Assembly (NCBI GenBank): GCA_963579025.1
Contig: CAUZFZ010000142.1
Location: forward strand, 1-28,223
Direction of reading: 5' to 3'
DNA length: 28,223 nucleotides
Source of the DNA: CAUZFZ01 sp963579025
GTDB lineage: Bacteria; Planctomycetota; Planctomycetia; Planctomycetales; Planctomycetaceae
The notes below the pieces were generated by a model. That model had not been told where the DNA came from, did no database searches, and saw only the letters and a program-made list of their open reading frames with translations. The position numbers and the translations under genes are program-made. Every line of letters begins with the position of its first letter. The first letter of the stretch is position 1. This document shows, one piece after another, positions 17,437-25,915 of this stretch.

Positions 17437-18888
17437 ATGTTCCAACGGCTTCTTTCTCAACTCGTAATGCCCGTCCTGATCGTCGCCGCTGGTGCGGGAG
17501 GACTCGTTTGGTTGAGCACGAAAGATGCGCCGCCGGAACGAGTCGCGAAACAACCTCCGCCACTTCTCGTGGAAACGATCGCATTAACTCCCGGTGTGTC
17601 GAGCTTTCAGATTCACGTCAGTGGAAACGTGGTGCCGCGACGCGAAGTGACTCTGTCAGCAGAAGTCGCCGGGGCTGTCGTCTCCAAGGGCGACGCGATT
17701 GAAAGTGGACGACATGTCCGCCAGGGCACGCCGTTGTTGCAGATCGATCCGGCACGATTCGAGTTGCTGGTCAGCCAACTCAGCAGCGAGCTGCAGCAGG
17801 TTGCCGCTGACCAGCAACGACTGTCGACCGAAGAACAGGGAACGAACTCCCTGATCCGACTCGCAGAGCGAGAAGCGGAAATTGCGACGGCAGCATCGAC
17901 GCGTCTTAAAGGTCTCGCATTGAAGAATGTGGCCACTGACGCGGAACTGGAAGCTGGCGAGCGAACGGAACTGCAGGCTCGCAACGCGTTGACCGCACTC
18001 CAGAATCAGCGCGCGTTGATTCCAATCCAGAGAGAACGACTGCGCGCTCAGCAGAAACTGACCGAACTGAAGCAGCAACAGGCTCAACTGAATCTGGATC
18101 GCACGCGAATCACCGCTCCGTTTGACGGAGTCATTACGTCCGTTGAGATTGAGCAGGGCAATTATGTTCAAGCTGGCGACATGCTGTTGAAACTGGAAGA
18201 CACGTCGGCGGTCGATGTCGAATGCAGCCTGCGGATGGATGATCTGTACTGGTTATGGAGTTCGAATTCTGCTGCCGTTGCCGACACACCGAATAGCGAA
18301 TTTGCCCACAGCGAACTGGGACCCGACGAGGCCCAGGAACTCGATCGTGGCGACGTCGGGCATCTGTTTGAAATCCCGACAGCTGACGCCACTGTGACGG
18401 GTGAAGTGGCCGGTCAGTTGTTTCACTGGAACGGGCGGCTGGCGCGATATGTGGGCGATGGCGTTAATCGAAAAACGCGAACGGTGTCGTGTCGCGTCAC
18501 CGTGGATGAGCCGATTCGAGCCGACCCTGGTGATGGTCCGCCGACCCTGATGCGCGGGATGTACGTGACTGTCACATTGAATGTCACTCCGCAAATTGAA
18601 CTGCTGCGCATTCCGACTCGGGGGATTCAACCCAACGGTCAGGTGTGGACAGTCGACAACGGCTTGCTGCGAGTCCACTCGGCAGAGCCAGCCAAAGTCC
18701 TGCCCGATAGCGTCCTGATTCGCGCCGAATCAACGGAATTGAAGCCTGGCGACCGGGTCGTCACCACACAGTTGGTCGCACCGATGGATGGCAGTCGGGT
18801 TCGGGAGTTCGTTACGAGCGACAAGGACGGCGCGGCCGATGAAATCGACGACAAGACAACGCTCGGCGGCGGGAGCGATGGACCATGA
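17437..18888 (+). CDS. RND efflux periplasmic adaptor (membrane fusion protein)
   Basis: A 483-residue HlyD/AcrA-type adaptor linking the inner-membrane RND pump to an outer-membrane channel. A single membrane anchor lies at residues about 10-27 (VMPVLIVAAGAGGLVWL). The beta-barrel/lipoyl halves flank a long alpha-hairpin (about 108-215) rich in Gln, Glu and Arg (RERLRAQQKLTELKQQQAQL). The second lipoyl half reads ITAPFDGVITSVEIEQGNYV. A poorly conserved acidic insert (about 280-305) precedes the C-terminal barrel (LMRGMYVTVTLNV, LRIPTRGI). The ATG starts the anchor helix; there is no strong ribosome-binding site. Its stop overlaps the pump start by 4 bases (ATGA), indicating coupled translation. 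Substrate cannot be read from sequence. Confidence 0.92.
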   Translation: MFQRLLSQLVMPVLIVAAGAGGLVWLSTKDAPPERVAKQPPPLLVETIALTPGVSSFQIHVSGNVVPRREVTLSAEVAGAVVSKGDAIESGRHVRQGTPLLQIDPARFELLVSQLSSELQQVAADQQRLSTEEQGTNSLIRLAEREAEIATAASTRLKGLALKNVATDAELEAGERTELQARNALTALQNQRALIPIQRERLRAQQKLTELKQQQAQLNLDRTRITAPFDGVITSVEIEQGNYVQAGDMLLKLEDTSAVDVECSLRMDDLYWLWSSNSAAVADTPNSEFAHSELGPDEAQELDRGDVGHLFEIPTADATVTGEVAGQLFHWNGRLARYVGDGVNRKTRTVSCRVTVDEPIRADPGDGPPTLMRGMYVTVTLNVTPQIELLRIPTRGIQPNGQVWTVDNGLLRVHSAEPAKVLPDSVLIRAESTELKPGDRVVTTQLVAPMDGSRVREFVTSDKDGAADEIDDKTTLGGGSDGP

Positions 18889-21800
18889 AGCCGGTCATCG
18901 CGTGGGCGATTCGCAATTCACCGTCCATGAACACGCTGATGGTCGCCGTGCTGGTCACCGGCGTCGCGTGCATGATGAAGCTGCGCCGCGAGCGGTATCC
19001 AGAATATCGACCGGACGAAATCACCGTGTCGGTTCGCTACCCAGGAGCCTCACCAGCCGAAACTGAAAAGGCCATTTGCCTGAGGGTCGAAGAGTCGATC
19101 CGGTCGATCGTCGGGATTCGCAAGGTCGTTTCGTCCGCACAGGAAGGCCGCGGCTCGGTCACGGCAGAACTGGATACGGACGTCGATGACCCGGGAAAGG
19201 TGCTGGAAGAAGTCCGAGGTGCCATTGATCGCATCACCACGTTCCCGGCAGATGCCGAGAAACCCGTCGTCAAGCTGCCTGTCAGATTCAACCCGGTCAT
19301 CTCGGTATCGATCATCCCGCCGGAAGGCAGTGATCCGGACAACGACCCGATTGCCGAACGGCAACTCCGTGCGGTGACCGATCAGATTTACGAAGAGTTG
19401 ATGCAGTTACCCGACGTCTCGTACGCCAGTCAGGATCAGGCGAAGAAGTACCAGATCGACATCGAGATTTCGCAGGCAACTCTGCGCAAATACGGACTCA
19501 CGCATCGTGACGTTGCCGACGCGGTCCGTCGTGGAAACGTTGAATTGCCTGCGGGATCGATCAGGACAAAGACCGGCGAGGTACTGGTTCGCGCGTCAAA
19601 TAAGCACGTCACCGGCGCGGAGCTCGTCAGGATCCCCGTCATCACCGATGAAAACGGAACCACACTGACAGTTGGAGATCTTGGGACGATCAAGGACGGA
19701 TTCGACGATCGCGAGATCTTTCTCCGTCTGGATGGTGGGCCGCACCAGTGGATCATGGTCCGCATGACACCGGACGAGGACATGCTGACGATCCGCGACC
19801 AGGTGTTCGAATACGCTGCAGCGAAACAAATGCCCGACGGTTACAAGCTGAAAGTCTGGGGCGACTGGTCCAAGCAGGCTCGTGATCGTCTGGACTTGGT
19901 GTCGCGCAACGGAATCATCGGACTGCTGCTGGTCTTCGGAATGCTCGGTCTGTTTCTGGATCTGCGGTTGGCGACCTGGGTCGCGCTGGGGATCCCGATT
20001 TCTGTCTTCGGCACGTGCGCGATCATGCTGATCTTTGGCGCCACGCTGAATGTGTATTCGATGTTCGCGTTTGTCATGGCGATGGGGATCGTGGTGGATG
20101 ACGCCATCGTGATCGCTGAGAACGTCTACGCGCATCGTCTGACCGGGAAATCCGGATTGGAGGCGGCGATCGATGGCACGGCCGAAGTTGCACCCTCTGT
20201 GATCAACTCTGTTCTGACGACAGTCATCGCGTTTATCCCACTGGCCTATGTCAGCGGCGATATGGGTAAGTGGATCGCCGTGATGCCGCTGGGCCTGATT
20301 TCGATGCTGCTGATTTCTCTGTTCGAAGCACTGTTCATCCTGCCTTGCCACCTGGCACACACTCGATTGCCGGAAAGCAAAGCTGAAGTTCCACGCTTTC
20401 AGCGCAGCGTGCAGGCAGCAATATCCGGATTCATCGATCGCGTTTACGTTCCAGCGTTTCGCTGGACGCTGGCAAATCCGGGTATCGTCCTCAGCGGGTC
20501 GCTGGCTTCTCTGTTATTGACAATTGGTTTGTACAGAGGCGGCTTCACACCGTTTGTATTCAGTCCTCGACTGGATTGGGAATTCGTTTACAGCTACGTC
20601 GAATACCCCAAGGGCACGCCACCGGAAACTGTCATCGAAGCGACCGAACGCCTGGATGCTGCCTTTCGTGAAGTCGAGTTCGAACACCTGCGCCCGGATG
20701 GCCGGACGCTGGTGACTTCATCAACCCGGTCGGTGGGTCGCGGAGGCTCGCAGGATCGCTTGCGTGGCGACGTCTACGCCGAATTTGATCCGAAGCGAGT
20801 CTTCAAAACGACTTCGAGTCAGGAAATCGTTGCCCACTGGCGAGATAAAGCCGGGGAGTTTCCGGGTGCGGAACGTGTCATCTTCTGGGGTCTGGACCAG
20901 TCGCCTGGAGGGAGTCCGGTCCATTTGTCGTTGCTCGGTTCGGATATCAACGAACTCGAAACGGTCGCGGGGAAAATCAAAACGCAGTTGGCCAGTTACA
21001 CTGGCGTGTACGACATTCAGGACAGCCGAGGCCCTGGAAAATGGGAACTGCAGTTAAAGCTGAAGCCGGAAGCCGAGGCGCTGGGTATTCAACTGGAGGA
21101 CCTGGCCCGCACCGTTCGAGCCGCGTTCTACGGTGTCGAAGTCATGCGTCTCCAGCGTGGCCGACACGAAATCAAATTGATGGTGCGGTATCCCGAGGAC
21201 GAACGCCGGTCGCTGCACCAAATGGACGAAATCCGCGTCCAGACGAAAGACGGTGACGAGATCCCATTACCTGTGCTGGCGGACGTCACCGCCCGCCGCG
21301 GCTATTCGACGATCAAACGAATTGACCAGCGACGTGCTGTGACAATCACCGCCAATGTCGACGAAACAAAGGGCAACGCGCTCAATATCGTCAGCGATCT
21401 ACAGCAGGGATTCCTCGCTGACCTGTTGCAACAACATCCGTCAGTTCACGGACGATGGGAGGGGCAACAGGAACAGACACGACGGTCCTTCACCAGTCTG
21501 ATGATCGGTTTCGCTCTGGCCGTGTTCGGCATGTACGCACTGCTGACCCTGGAATTCAAGTCGTACTTCCAGCCGATCATCATCCTCGCAGTTCTTCCAT
21601 TCGGACTGATCGGCGCCGTGCTGGGGCATTTGTTGCTGGGTCAGGTGCTGACGTTGTTCAGCCTGTTCGGCGCAGTCACGCTGGCGGGGATTATTGCCAA
21701 CGATTCAATCGTGCTTGTCGATTTCATTAACCGCAGACTGGCTGACGGCGCCGAGTTGACTGACGCATTGCTGGAATCCGGGCGCCGCCGCTTCCGTCCG

Positions 21801-22010
21801 GTGATGCTGACGTCGATAACCACTGTCGCTGCGTTGCTGCCCATCCTCGTTGAACGGAACACGCAGGCTCAGGTGATCATCCCGATGGCCATCAGCATCT
21901 CATTCGGGCTGGCTCTCGCCACACTCTGGATCCTGTTTCTCGTACCGGCAATTTTCAGCATTTACGCGAAGTGCGTTCTGGTACGAAAACCAGCCGACAG
22001 CGACGTTTGA
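18885..22010 (+). CDS. RND family efflux permease (AcrB-like)
   Basis: A 1041-residue inner-membrane proton-driven pump of full AcrB length: two halves, each with a large periplasmic loop. The N-terminus has the amphipathic start (MKPVIAWAIRNSPSMNTLMV), then the porter domain (VSVRYPGASPAETEKAI). Asp405-Asp406 in VVDDAIVIAENV align with the proton-relay Asp407/408 of AcrB. In helix 10 the AcrB Lys940-Asn941 pair is replaced by Asn939-Asp940 (GIIANDSIVLVDF), a variant seen in other RND branches. The gene overlaps the adaptor by 4 bases. No TolC-type outer-membrane gene is adjacent, so the channel must be encoded elsewhere. The drug or metal specificity is not predictable; no CusA-type methionine cluster is evident. 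Confidence 0.95.
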   Translation: MKPVIAWAIRNSPSMNTLMVAVLVTGVACMMKLRRERYPEYRPDEITVSVRYPGASPAETEKAICLRVEESIRSIVGIRKVVSSAQEGRGSVTAELDTDVDDPGKVLEEVRGAIDRITTFPADAEKPVVKLPVRFNPVISVSIIPPEGSDPDNDPIAERQLRAVTDQIYEELMQLPDVSYASQDQAKKYQIDIEISQATLRKYGLTHRDVADAVRRGNVELPAGSIRTKTGEVLVRASNKHVTGAELVRIPVITDENGTTLTVGDLGTIKDGFDDREIFLRLDGGPHQWIMVRMTPDEDMLTIRDQVFEYAAAKQMPDGYKLKVWGDWSKQARDRLDLVSRNGIIGLLLVFGMLGLFLDLRLATWVALGIPISVFGTCAIMLIFGATLNVYSMFAFVMAMGIVVDDAIVIAENVYAHRLTGKSGLEAAIDGTAEVAPSVINSVLTTVIAFIPLAYVSGDMGKWIAVMPLGLISMLLISLFEALFILPCHLAHTRLPESKAEVPRFQRSVQAAISGFIDRVYVPAFRWTLANPGIVLSGSLASLLLTIGLYRGGFTPFVFSPRLDWEFVYSYVEYPKGTPPETVIEATERLDAAFREVEFEHLRPDGRTLVTSSTRSVGRGGSQDRLRGDVYAEFDPKRVFKTTSSQEIVAHWRDKAGEFPGAERVIFWGLDQSPGGSPVHLSLLGSDINELETVAGKIKTQLASYTGVYDIQDSRGPGKWELQLKLKPEAEALGIQLEDLARTVRAAFYGVEVMRLQRGRHEIKLMVRYPEDERRSLHQMDEIRVQTKDGDEIPLPVLADVTARRGYSTIKRIDQRRAVTITANVDETKGNALNIVSDLQQGFLADLLQQHPSVHGRWEGQQEQTRRSFTSLMIGFALAVFGMYALLTLEFKSYFQPIIILAVLPFGLIGAVLGHLLLGQVLTLFSLFGAVTLAGIIANDSIVLVDFINRRLADGAELTDALLESGRRRFRPVMLTSITTVAALLPILVERNTQAQVIIPMAISISFGLALATLWILFLVPAIFSIYAKCVLVRKPADSDV

Positions 22011-22078
22011 CGCACAAAGCGCATTTTGACTTGACCATTCACCCGTCGTCCCGGGCGAGCATTGACGGAGAATTCGTA

Positions 22079-22846
22079 GTGAGCACCACGTGGCACCTTG
22101 CGCTGGAACAGAGTCGTGAACTGGAAGTCACACAAGGGAGTGCGCTATCGGTGGCCGAGGCGGTCGGGCGCGGGGCTGACCTGCGATTGTTCCTGATCGC
22201 GAAGGGGTATGAAGAAACCCTCTACTTCCAACAAACATATGCGGGAGAGGGTGAGGCGTTTGCCGGGATGATGACGCACCATCATTCGTACGCTCATCGA
22301 GGGACTCTCGCGGAGCAGCCCTACTTCAGCTTATTCAAATACGACACGTCTGGTTCGTTTTCTCAAATGAAGTGGATGCTCGGGAACGTGACGTTCGACG
22401 AGACGCAGCGATATCCATACGGAGTCTACCGCTGGTACGTGCGCGATTCCTGGCGAGTCGTTTATGAACACGACGCCGACGGAAACCGCGTAGCGGGCGA
22501 TCTGGACGAGTTGAAGGAGTGTGTTCGCACGGCTCGTTCGCTCAAGGTCGGAGTGCGACAGTTATTCGGTGCGCAGGATGACGACGCGAGCGGTCCACAG
22601 CACACTTCGTTTCTGAGCGTCATGCAGCCGCTTATCGAAAACGACCATGTGGGGGCGAACTGCGATTTCATTCTCTCGGGTGCCCCTCGATGGCCGTTTA
22701 CCTGGAAGGACGGGCTGGCCCTTGGCATGGTCTGGCCATCGACGTGGGGCGAAATTATCTGCCATTTTGCCGAGCCAGGGCGTCTGCCATTCCGTCGCAC
22801 ACGAGTCCGTCGCGTTATGCAATGGATGGTTGACGACGGCGTGTAG
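22079..22846 (+). CDS. Hypothetical protein, 255 residues, no recognised family
   Basis: Not recognised. The frame is open from 21971, inside the RND gene, but the GTG at 22079 has GGAG 8 bases upstream and avoids that overlap, so it is the likely start. No signal peptide or membrane segment is visible. The protein is rich in aromatic and charged residues, including FAGMMTHHHSYAH (a three-His run), YPYGVYRWYVRDSWRVVYEHD and a WPFTWKDGLALGMVWPSTWG segment near the C-terminus. The 68-base gap after the RND stop allows co-transcription with the pump. It converges on the dimethylformamidase-like gene with 60 bases between stops. The His cluster could bind metal, but this is only a guess. Confidence 0.7.
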   Translation: MSTTWHLALEQSRELEVTQGSALSVAEAVGRGADLRLFLIAKGYEETLYFQQTYAGEGEAFAGMMTHHHSYAHRGTLAEQPYFSLFKYDTSGSFSQMKWMLGNVTFDETQRYPYGVYRWYVRDSWRVVYEHDADGNRVAGDLDELKECVRTARSLKVGVRQLFGAQDDDASGPQHTSFLSVMQPLIENDHVGANCDFILSGAPRWPFTWKDGLALGMVWPSTWGEIICHFAEPGRLPFRRTRVRRVMQWMVDDGV

Positions 22847-22906
22847 CGGCTGCCTGAAAAGAGGACGCGGATGTCGCGGATTCACCGGGTTGCCGCTGAT
22901 AGACGA

Positions 22907-24463
22907 TCAACCCGACGGGTTACCGAGAAACCGATTCAGCACATTTCTGGTCACGGCTGAGACGCCGTCGTCGATTGGTAGCGACAGAACCCAGCACAGA
23001 GATCCGGCGGCGAAGACTGCCCCACCTGACGGAGTCTCGAAAACAGTCATGTCGGCACCGTGTCCATCCGCGTTGGTGCCCTTCCCAAGGTGGACGATGT
23101 CCGCGGGTGACTGATCATTGATCTTGTCCAGTTCGTGACCGGACGCTCCGCCAGGGCAGCGTTCATGAAGACTCTTCAAACCGAACAGGTCTCCGTTCTT
23201 CAGGCTCGTTCCGGCAAAGACCCAGTGCGCATCGTCCAGCACCTGGTACGAAGCCCCCGTCTGAAATCCGGTGTGCGTATACGCGACGCCCAGCAGGTTG
23301 GCTTCTGATTCGCCCCGCAATTCGAATTCACCTTCGCGGCGGCAGCGCATAGTGAACTCGTCGTCGAATTCGACTTCTGCATACAGGCCGCAACCGCCCA
23401 GGTAAGCCAACTTCCCACCGCGGTCGAACACCCACTCTTTCACACGGTGGTACATTTCCTTCGACCAGTATTCCGGATGCGCATCGAGAACCAGAACGTC
23501 GTAGTCATCGAGCGGTACGCGATCGAAATGCAATTCCGTTTCTGAATACAGGTCGTATTCAAATTCTTCACGATCGAGCCATCCGAGCAATCGCCACAAT
23601 CCCGGCGCAAACGCCGAGTTGACTCGGCCGGCGATCGGATCAGTAATGCTGTCGTGCTCGGGAACCTGGCTCTCTGGAATCGGGCGCTGAAACGACAGCG
23701 GCGCCCCGGTTTCTTCGAATGGCCATGTGTCCGGCTGGGTGTACCGTTTCACATCCTGGCGTGAGTTCACAATCGGGCGCTCGGGCAAGCCGTCCTGGTT
23801 GAAGTAGTTGCTGCGTCCGCCGAAGTTGTTGTACGCGTTCCAGGTAATCGTCGAAGCGAGCACAGCAATTGTCGCGCGTGGTTCGGGAGGCGAGACAATC
23901 CACGGAAACGCACAGAATTCGCCGTCGAGCGTCGTCGCGTGCAGAAAGTAAAGACCAGACCGCTCGGGTGCCGTGATTGCGTGCTTCTGATACTTCTGCG
24001 CGTAGCCGGTTCGATTCCAGTCGACGCCTGTCTGCGTGAATTCGCCGTCGGGAAGGATTTGAGCCATCGAGTGCGGTGCGTGCTCGTCACACCAACCGAA
24101 ACTGCGAATGAATTCCTTCTCCCAACCATATCGCCACAGTTCGAGCCGGAACTGCCGAGTCGTGTGGACGCAATATTCAGACGACTCACCACTGCGGACC
24201 TGGCCGGGCCACATCAGGCCGCACATGCGGTTTGACATCAATCGGAACTGGATCGGCTTTCCAATCTCGACTGTGACTTCTGTTCGCTTTGCGGTGTAGC
24301 CGGACTTCGACAGAGCGACGCGGTATTCACCAGGCTCAATGTCGGCGCGGATCGCTCCGGTGGCGCTCGTGCAAATGGCAACGGCGTCCTTGCCAAATTC
24401 CAGTTCGACGTCGACACCGGGGAGCGCGACAAAGTTCTCATCACTGACATAGCCGACTAACAC
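22907..24463 (-). CDS. N,N-dimethylformamidase large-subunit-like protein with N-terminal beta domain
   Basis: A 518-residue protein. A GTG at 24463 with GGGAG 7 bases upstream is preferred over a TTG at 24496. Residues 1-75 form a carboxypeptidase-regulatory-like beta sandwich (VLVGYVSDENFVALPGVDVEL, GEYRVALSKSGYTAKRTEVTV). The rest resembles the C-terminal region of dimethylformamidase large subunits (DMFA2_C): LYFLHATTLDGEFCAFPWIV, a Tyr/Asn-rich ITWNAYNNFGGRSNYFN, and a flavodoxin/GATase-like segment near 310-350 (DYDVLVLDAHPEYWSKEMY, WVFDRGGKLAYLGG). DMF amidase uses a mononuclear iron held by two Tyr and one Glu; I could not align these with confidence. It is divergent from the MFS/enolase pair, suggesting shared control. 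Probably an amide hydrolase or a relative that has lost activity. Confidence 0.75.
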   Translation of the reverse strand: MLVGYVSDENFVALPGVDVELEFGKDAVAICTSATGAIRADIEPGEYRVALSKSGYTAKRTEVTVEIGKPIQFRLMSNRMCGLMWPGQVRSGESSEYCVHTTRQFRLELWRYGWEKEFIRSFGWCDEHAPHSMAQILPDGEFTQTGVDWNRTGYAQKYQKHAITAPERSGLYFLHATTLDGEFCAFPWIVSPPEPRATIAVLASTITWNAYNNFGGRSNYFNQDGLPERPIVNSRQDVKRYTQPDTWPFEETGAPLSFQRPIPESQVPEHDSITDPIAGRVNSAFAPGLWRLLGWLDREEFEYDLYSETELHFDRVPLDDYDVLVLDAHPEYWSKEMYHRVKEWVFDRGGKLAYLGGCGLYAEVEFDDEFTMRCRREGEFELRGESEANLLGVAYTHTGFQTGASYQVLDDAHWVFAGTSLKNGDLFGLKSLHERCPGGASGHELDKINDQSPADIVHLGKGTNADGHGADMTVFETPSGGAVFAAGSLCWVLSLPIDDGVSAVTRNVLNRFLGNPSG

Positions 24464-24595
24464 GTTTGCTCTCCCGCCTGTCCGACGTTCACTCAACGGA
24501 CCGGATTCGCTCGACCCGATTACCTGGTACGGTATCGGACATGCGGTTGATGCAGTATCAACCGGGCGTCTTTCAGAATTGTCGATCGGATCAAC
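24464..24595. promoter_or_regulatory. Divergent promoter region of the putative catabolic locus
   Basis: These 132 bases separate the minus-strand dimethylformamidase-like gene from the plus-strand MFS gene and must carry both promoters. No operator palindrome or clear -10/-35 pair is recognised, and no regulator gene adjoins. Confidence 0.4.
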
Positions 24596-25915
24596 ATGAG
24601 CGATGTCCAGTCACCGCCGACGCGTGTTCGCTGGAAAGTCCTGTCGCTTGTGGCCTTCGCTTCGGCCAGCGCATATCTGACGCGTTACTGCATCTCGGCA
24701 GCCAATACGACGATTCAGGAGGACCTGGGGTTCGACAACGCTCAAATGGGCCGCGTTATGAGCGGCTTTGCCCTGGGATATCTTCTGTTCCAGGTACCGG
24801 GCGGATGGCTGGGTAATCGGTTCGGTACACGGTGGGCCTTCGCCTGTCTGAGCCTGTACTGGTCGCTGTGCAGCGTCTGGTCCGGTACCGCGTCGATGTT
24901 ACGCAATCTATGTGCGTCCCGATTTGCGCTCGGTGCATTCCAGGCCGGACTGACTCCTATTTCAGCGAAGATTCTCAGCGACTGGATTCCGCTGAAGGAA
25001 CGCGGGATCAGCAGCGCCACGATCGGCGCGTGCATGTCCGTGGGCGGTGCATTCGCTCTGTGGTTCACTGGCTGGCTGCTGGCACGGGGCGTCCACTGGC
25101 GACCGATCTTTCACGCGTACTCGCTGGTCGGGATCGTGTGGAGCGTCGTATTTTACTTCTACTTTCGAACGAGTCCCGTCGATCATGACGAGGTCAACGA
25201 GAGCGAACTCGCACTGATTCGCGGCACGGAAACTGACGACTCCGCAGAGTCGCTGCCGCAGATCGAAGACGATCGCCCGGTTTCCAGCGGGCTGGTCCTG
25301 AACATGCTGACGAGCCTTAGCATGTGGGGCATTTGCATCCAGTCGTTCTTCAGAGCGGCCGGGTACGTGTTCTTCGTCACCTGGTTCTTCGCGTTTCTGG
25401 AGTACTCCTACGGAATCGACAAAGACGAAGCCGGGTTGCTGAACAGTCTGCCTTTGATCGCGATTGTGGTTGGCAGCCTGTTGGGTGGGGTCATCATCGA
25501 CGTGCTGCTGAGAAAAACGGGCAGTAAGTGGATCAGTCGCAGTGGCACTGCGTGCGTGGCAATGATCGTGTGCGCCGGCTTCACATTCGCATCAACATGG
25601 GCAACTACGGCGACGCAATTGTCCGTTGTGATTGCGATTGGTGCCGTCTTTTCCGGGATCGGAAATCCGTGCGGCTGGGCAGCCACGATCGATCTCGGCG
25701 GTCGCAGTACGGCAGTTGTCATGGGTGTCATGAACATGGCAGGTTGCGTGGCGGGAGTCACGTTACCGACGATCCTTGGCACCTGGTTCGACGAGTTGCT
25801 TGAATCCGGTGGAGACTGGAACCAGGTGATCTACCTGCATGCGGCCTTCTACTTTCTCGCAGCGCTCAGTTGGCTGATCATCGACCCGAATCAGACTGTG
25901 GATGAGAGCTCATGA
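24596..25915 (+). CDS. MFS transporter, anion:cation symporter (ACS) type
   Basis: A 439-residue inner-membrane transporter with about 12 hydrophobic segments. MFS motif A is present between helices 2 and 3 (GGWLGNRFGTRW, from residue 69). A charged cytoplasmic loop (about 190-225) separates the halves. Features such as SAYLTRYCISAANTTIQEDLG, GYLLFQVPGGWLG and SRFALGAFQAGLTP match the ACS group (hexuronate, galactonate, tartrate or phthalate carriers), so an organic anion is the likely substrate. The ATG gives the standard start; the ribosome-binding site is weak. The stop overlaps the enolase-superfamily gene by 4 bases (ATGA), so the two are made together and probably act on the same compound. 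Confidence 0.92.
   Translation: MSDVQSPPTRVRWKVLSLVAFASASAYLTRYCISAANTTIQEDLGFDNAQMGRVMSGFALGYLLFQVPGGWLGNRFGTRWAFACLSLYWSLCSVWSGTASMLRNLCASRFALGAFQAGLTPISAKILSDWIPLKERGISSATIGACMSVGGAFALWFTGWLLARGVHWRPIFHAYSLVGIVWSVVFYFYFRTSPVDHDEVNESELALIRGTETDDSAESLPQIEDDRPVSSGLVLNMLTSLSMWGICIQSFFRAAGYVFFVTWFFAFLEYSYGIDKDEAGLLNSLPLIAIVVGSLLGGVIIDVLLRKTGSKWISRSGTACVAMIVCAGFTFASTWATTATQLSVVIAIGAVFSGIGNPCGWAATIDLGGRSTAVVMGVMNMAGCVAGVTLPTILGTWFDELLESGGDWNQVIYLHAAFYFLAALSWLIIDPNQTVDESS

Noticed and set aside
17119..17553. 144-residue minus-strand frame
   Set aside because: Its C-terminus (LVPRLCLGTN) is a translation of the palindromic repeat, and its N-terminus overlaps the RND adaptor start. A short middle part looks faintly protein-like but is not enough to call.
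24464..24496. Upstream TTG start for the dimethylformamidase-like gene
   Set aside because: The GTG at 24463 has a GGGAG 7 bases before it and starts directly at the beta domain; the TTG adds only 11 residues with no signal.
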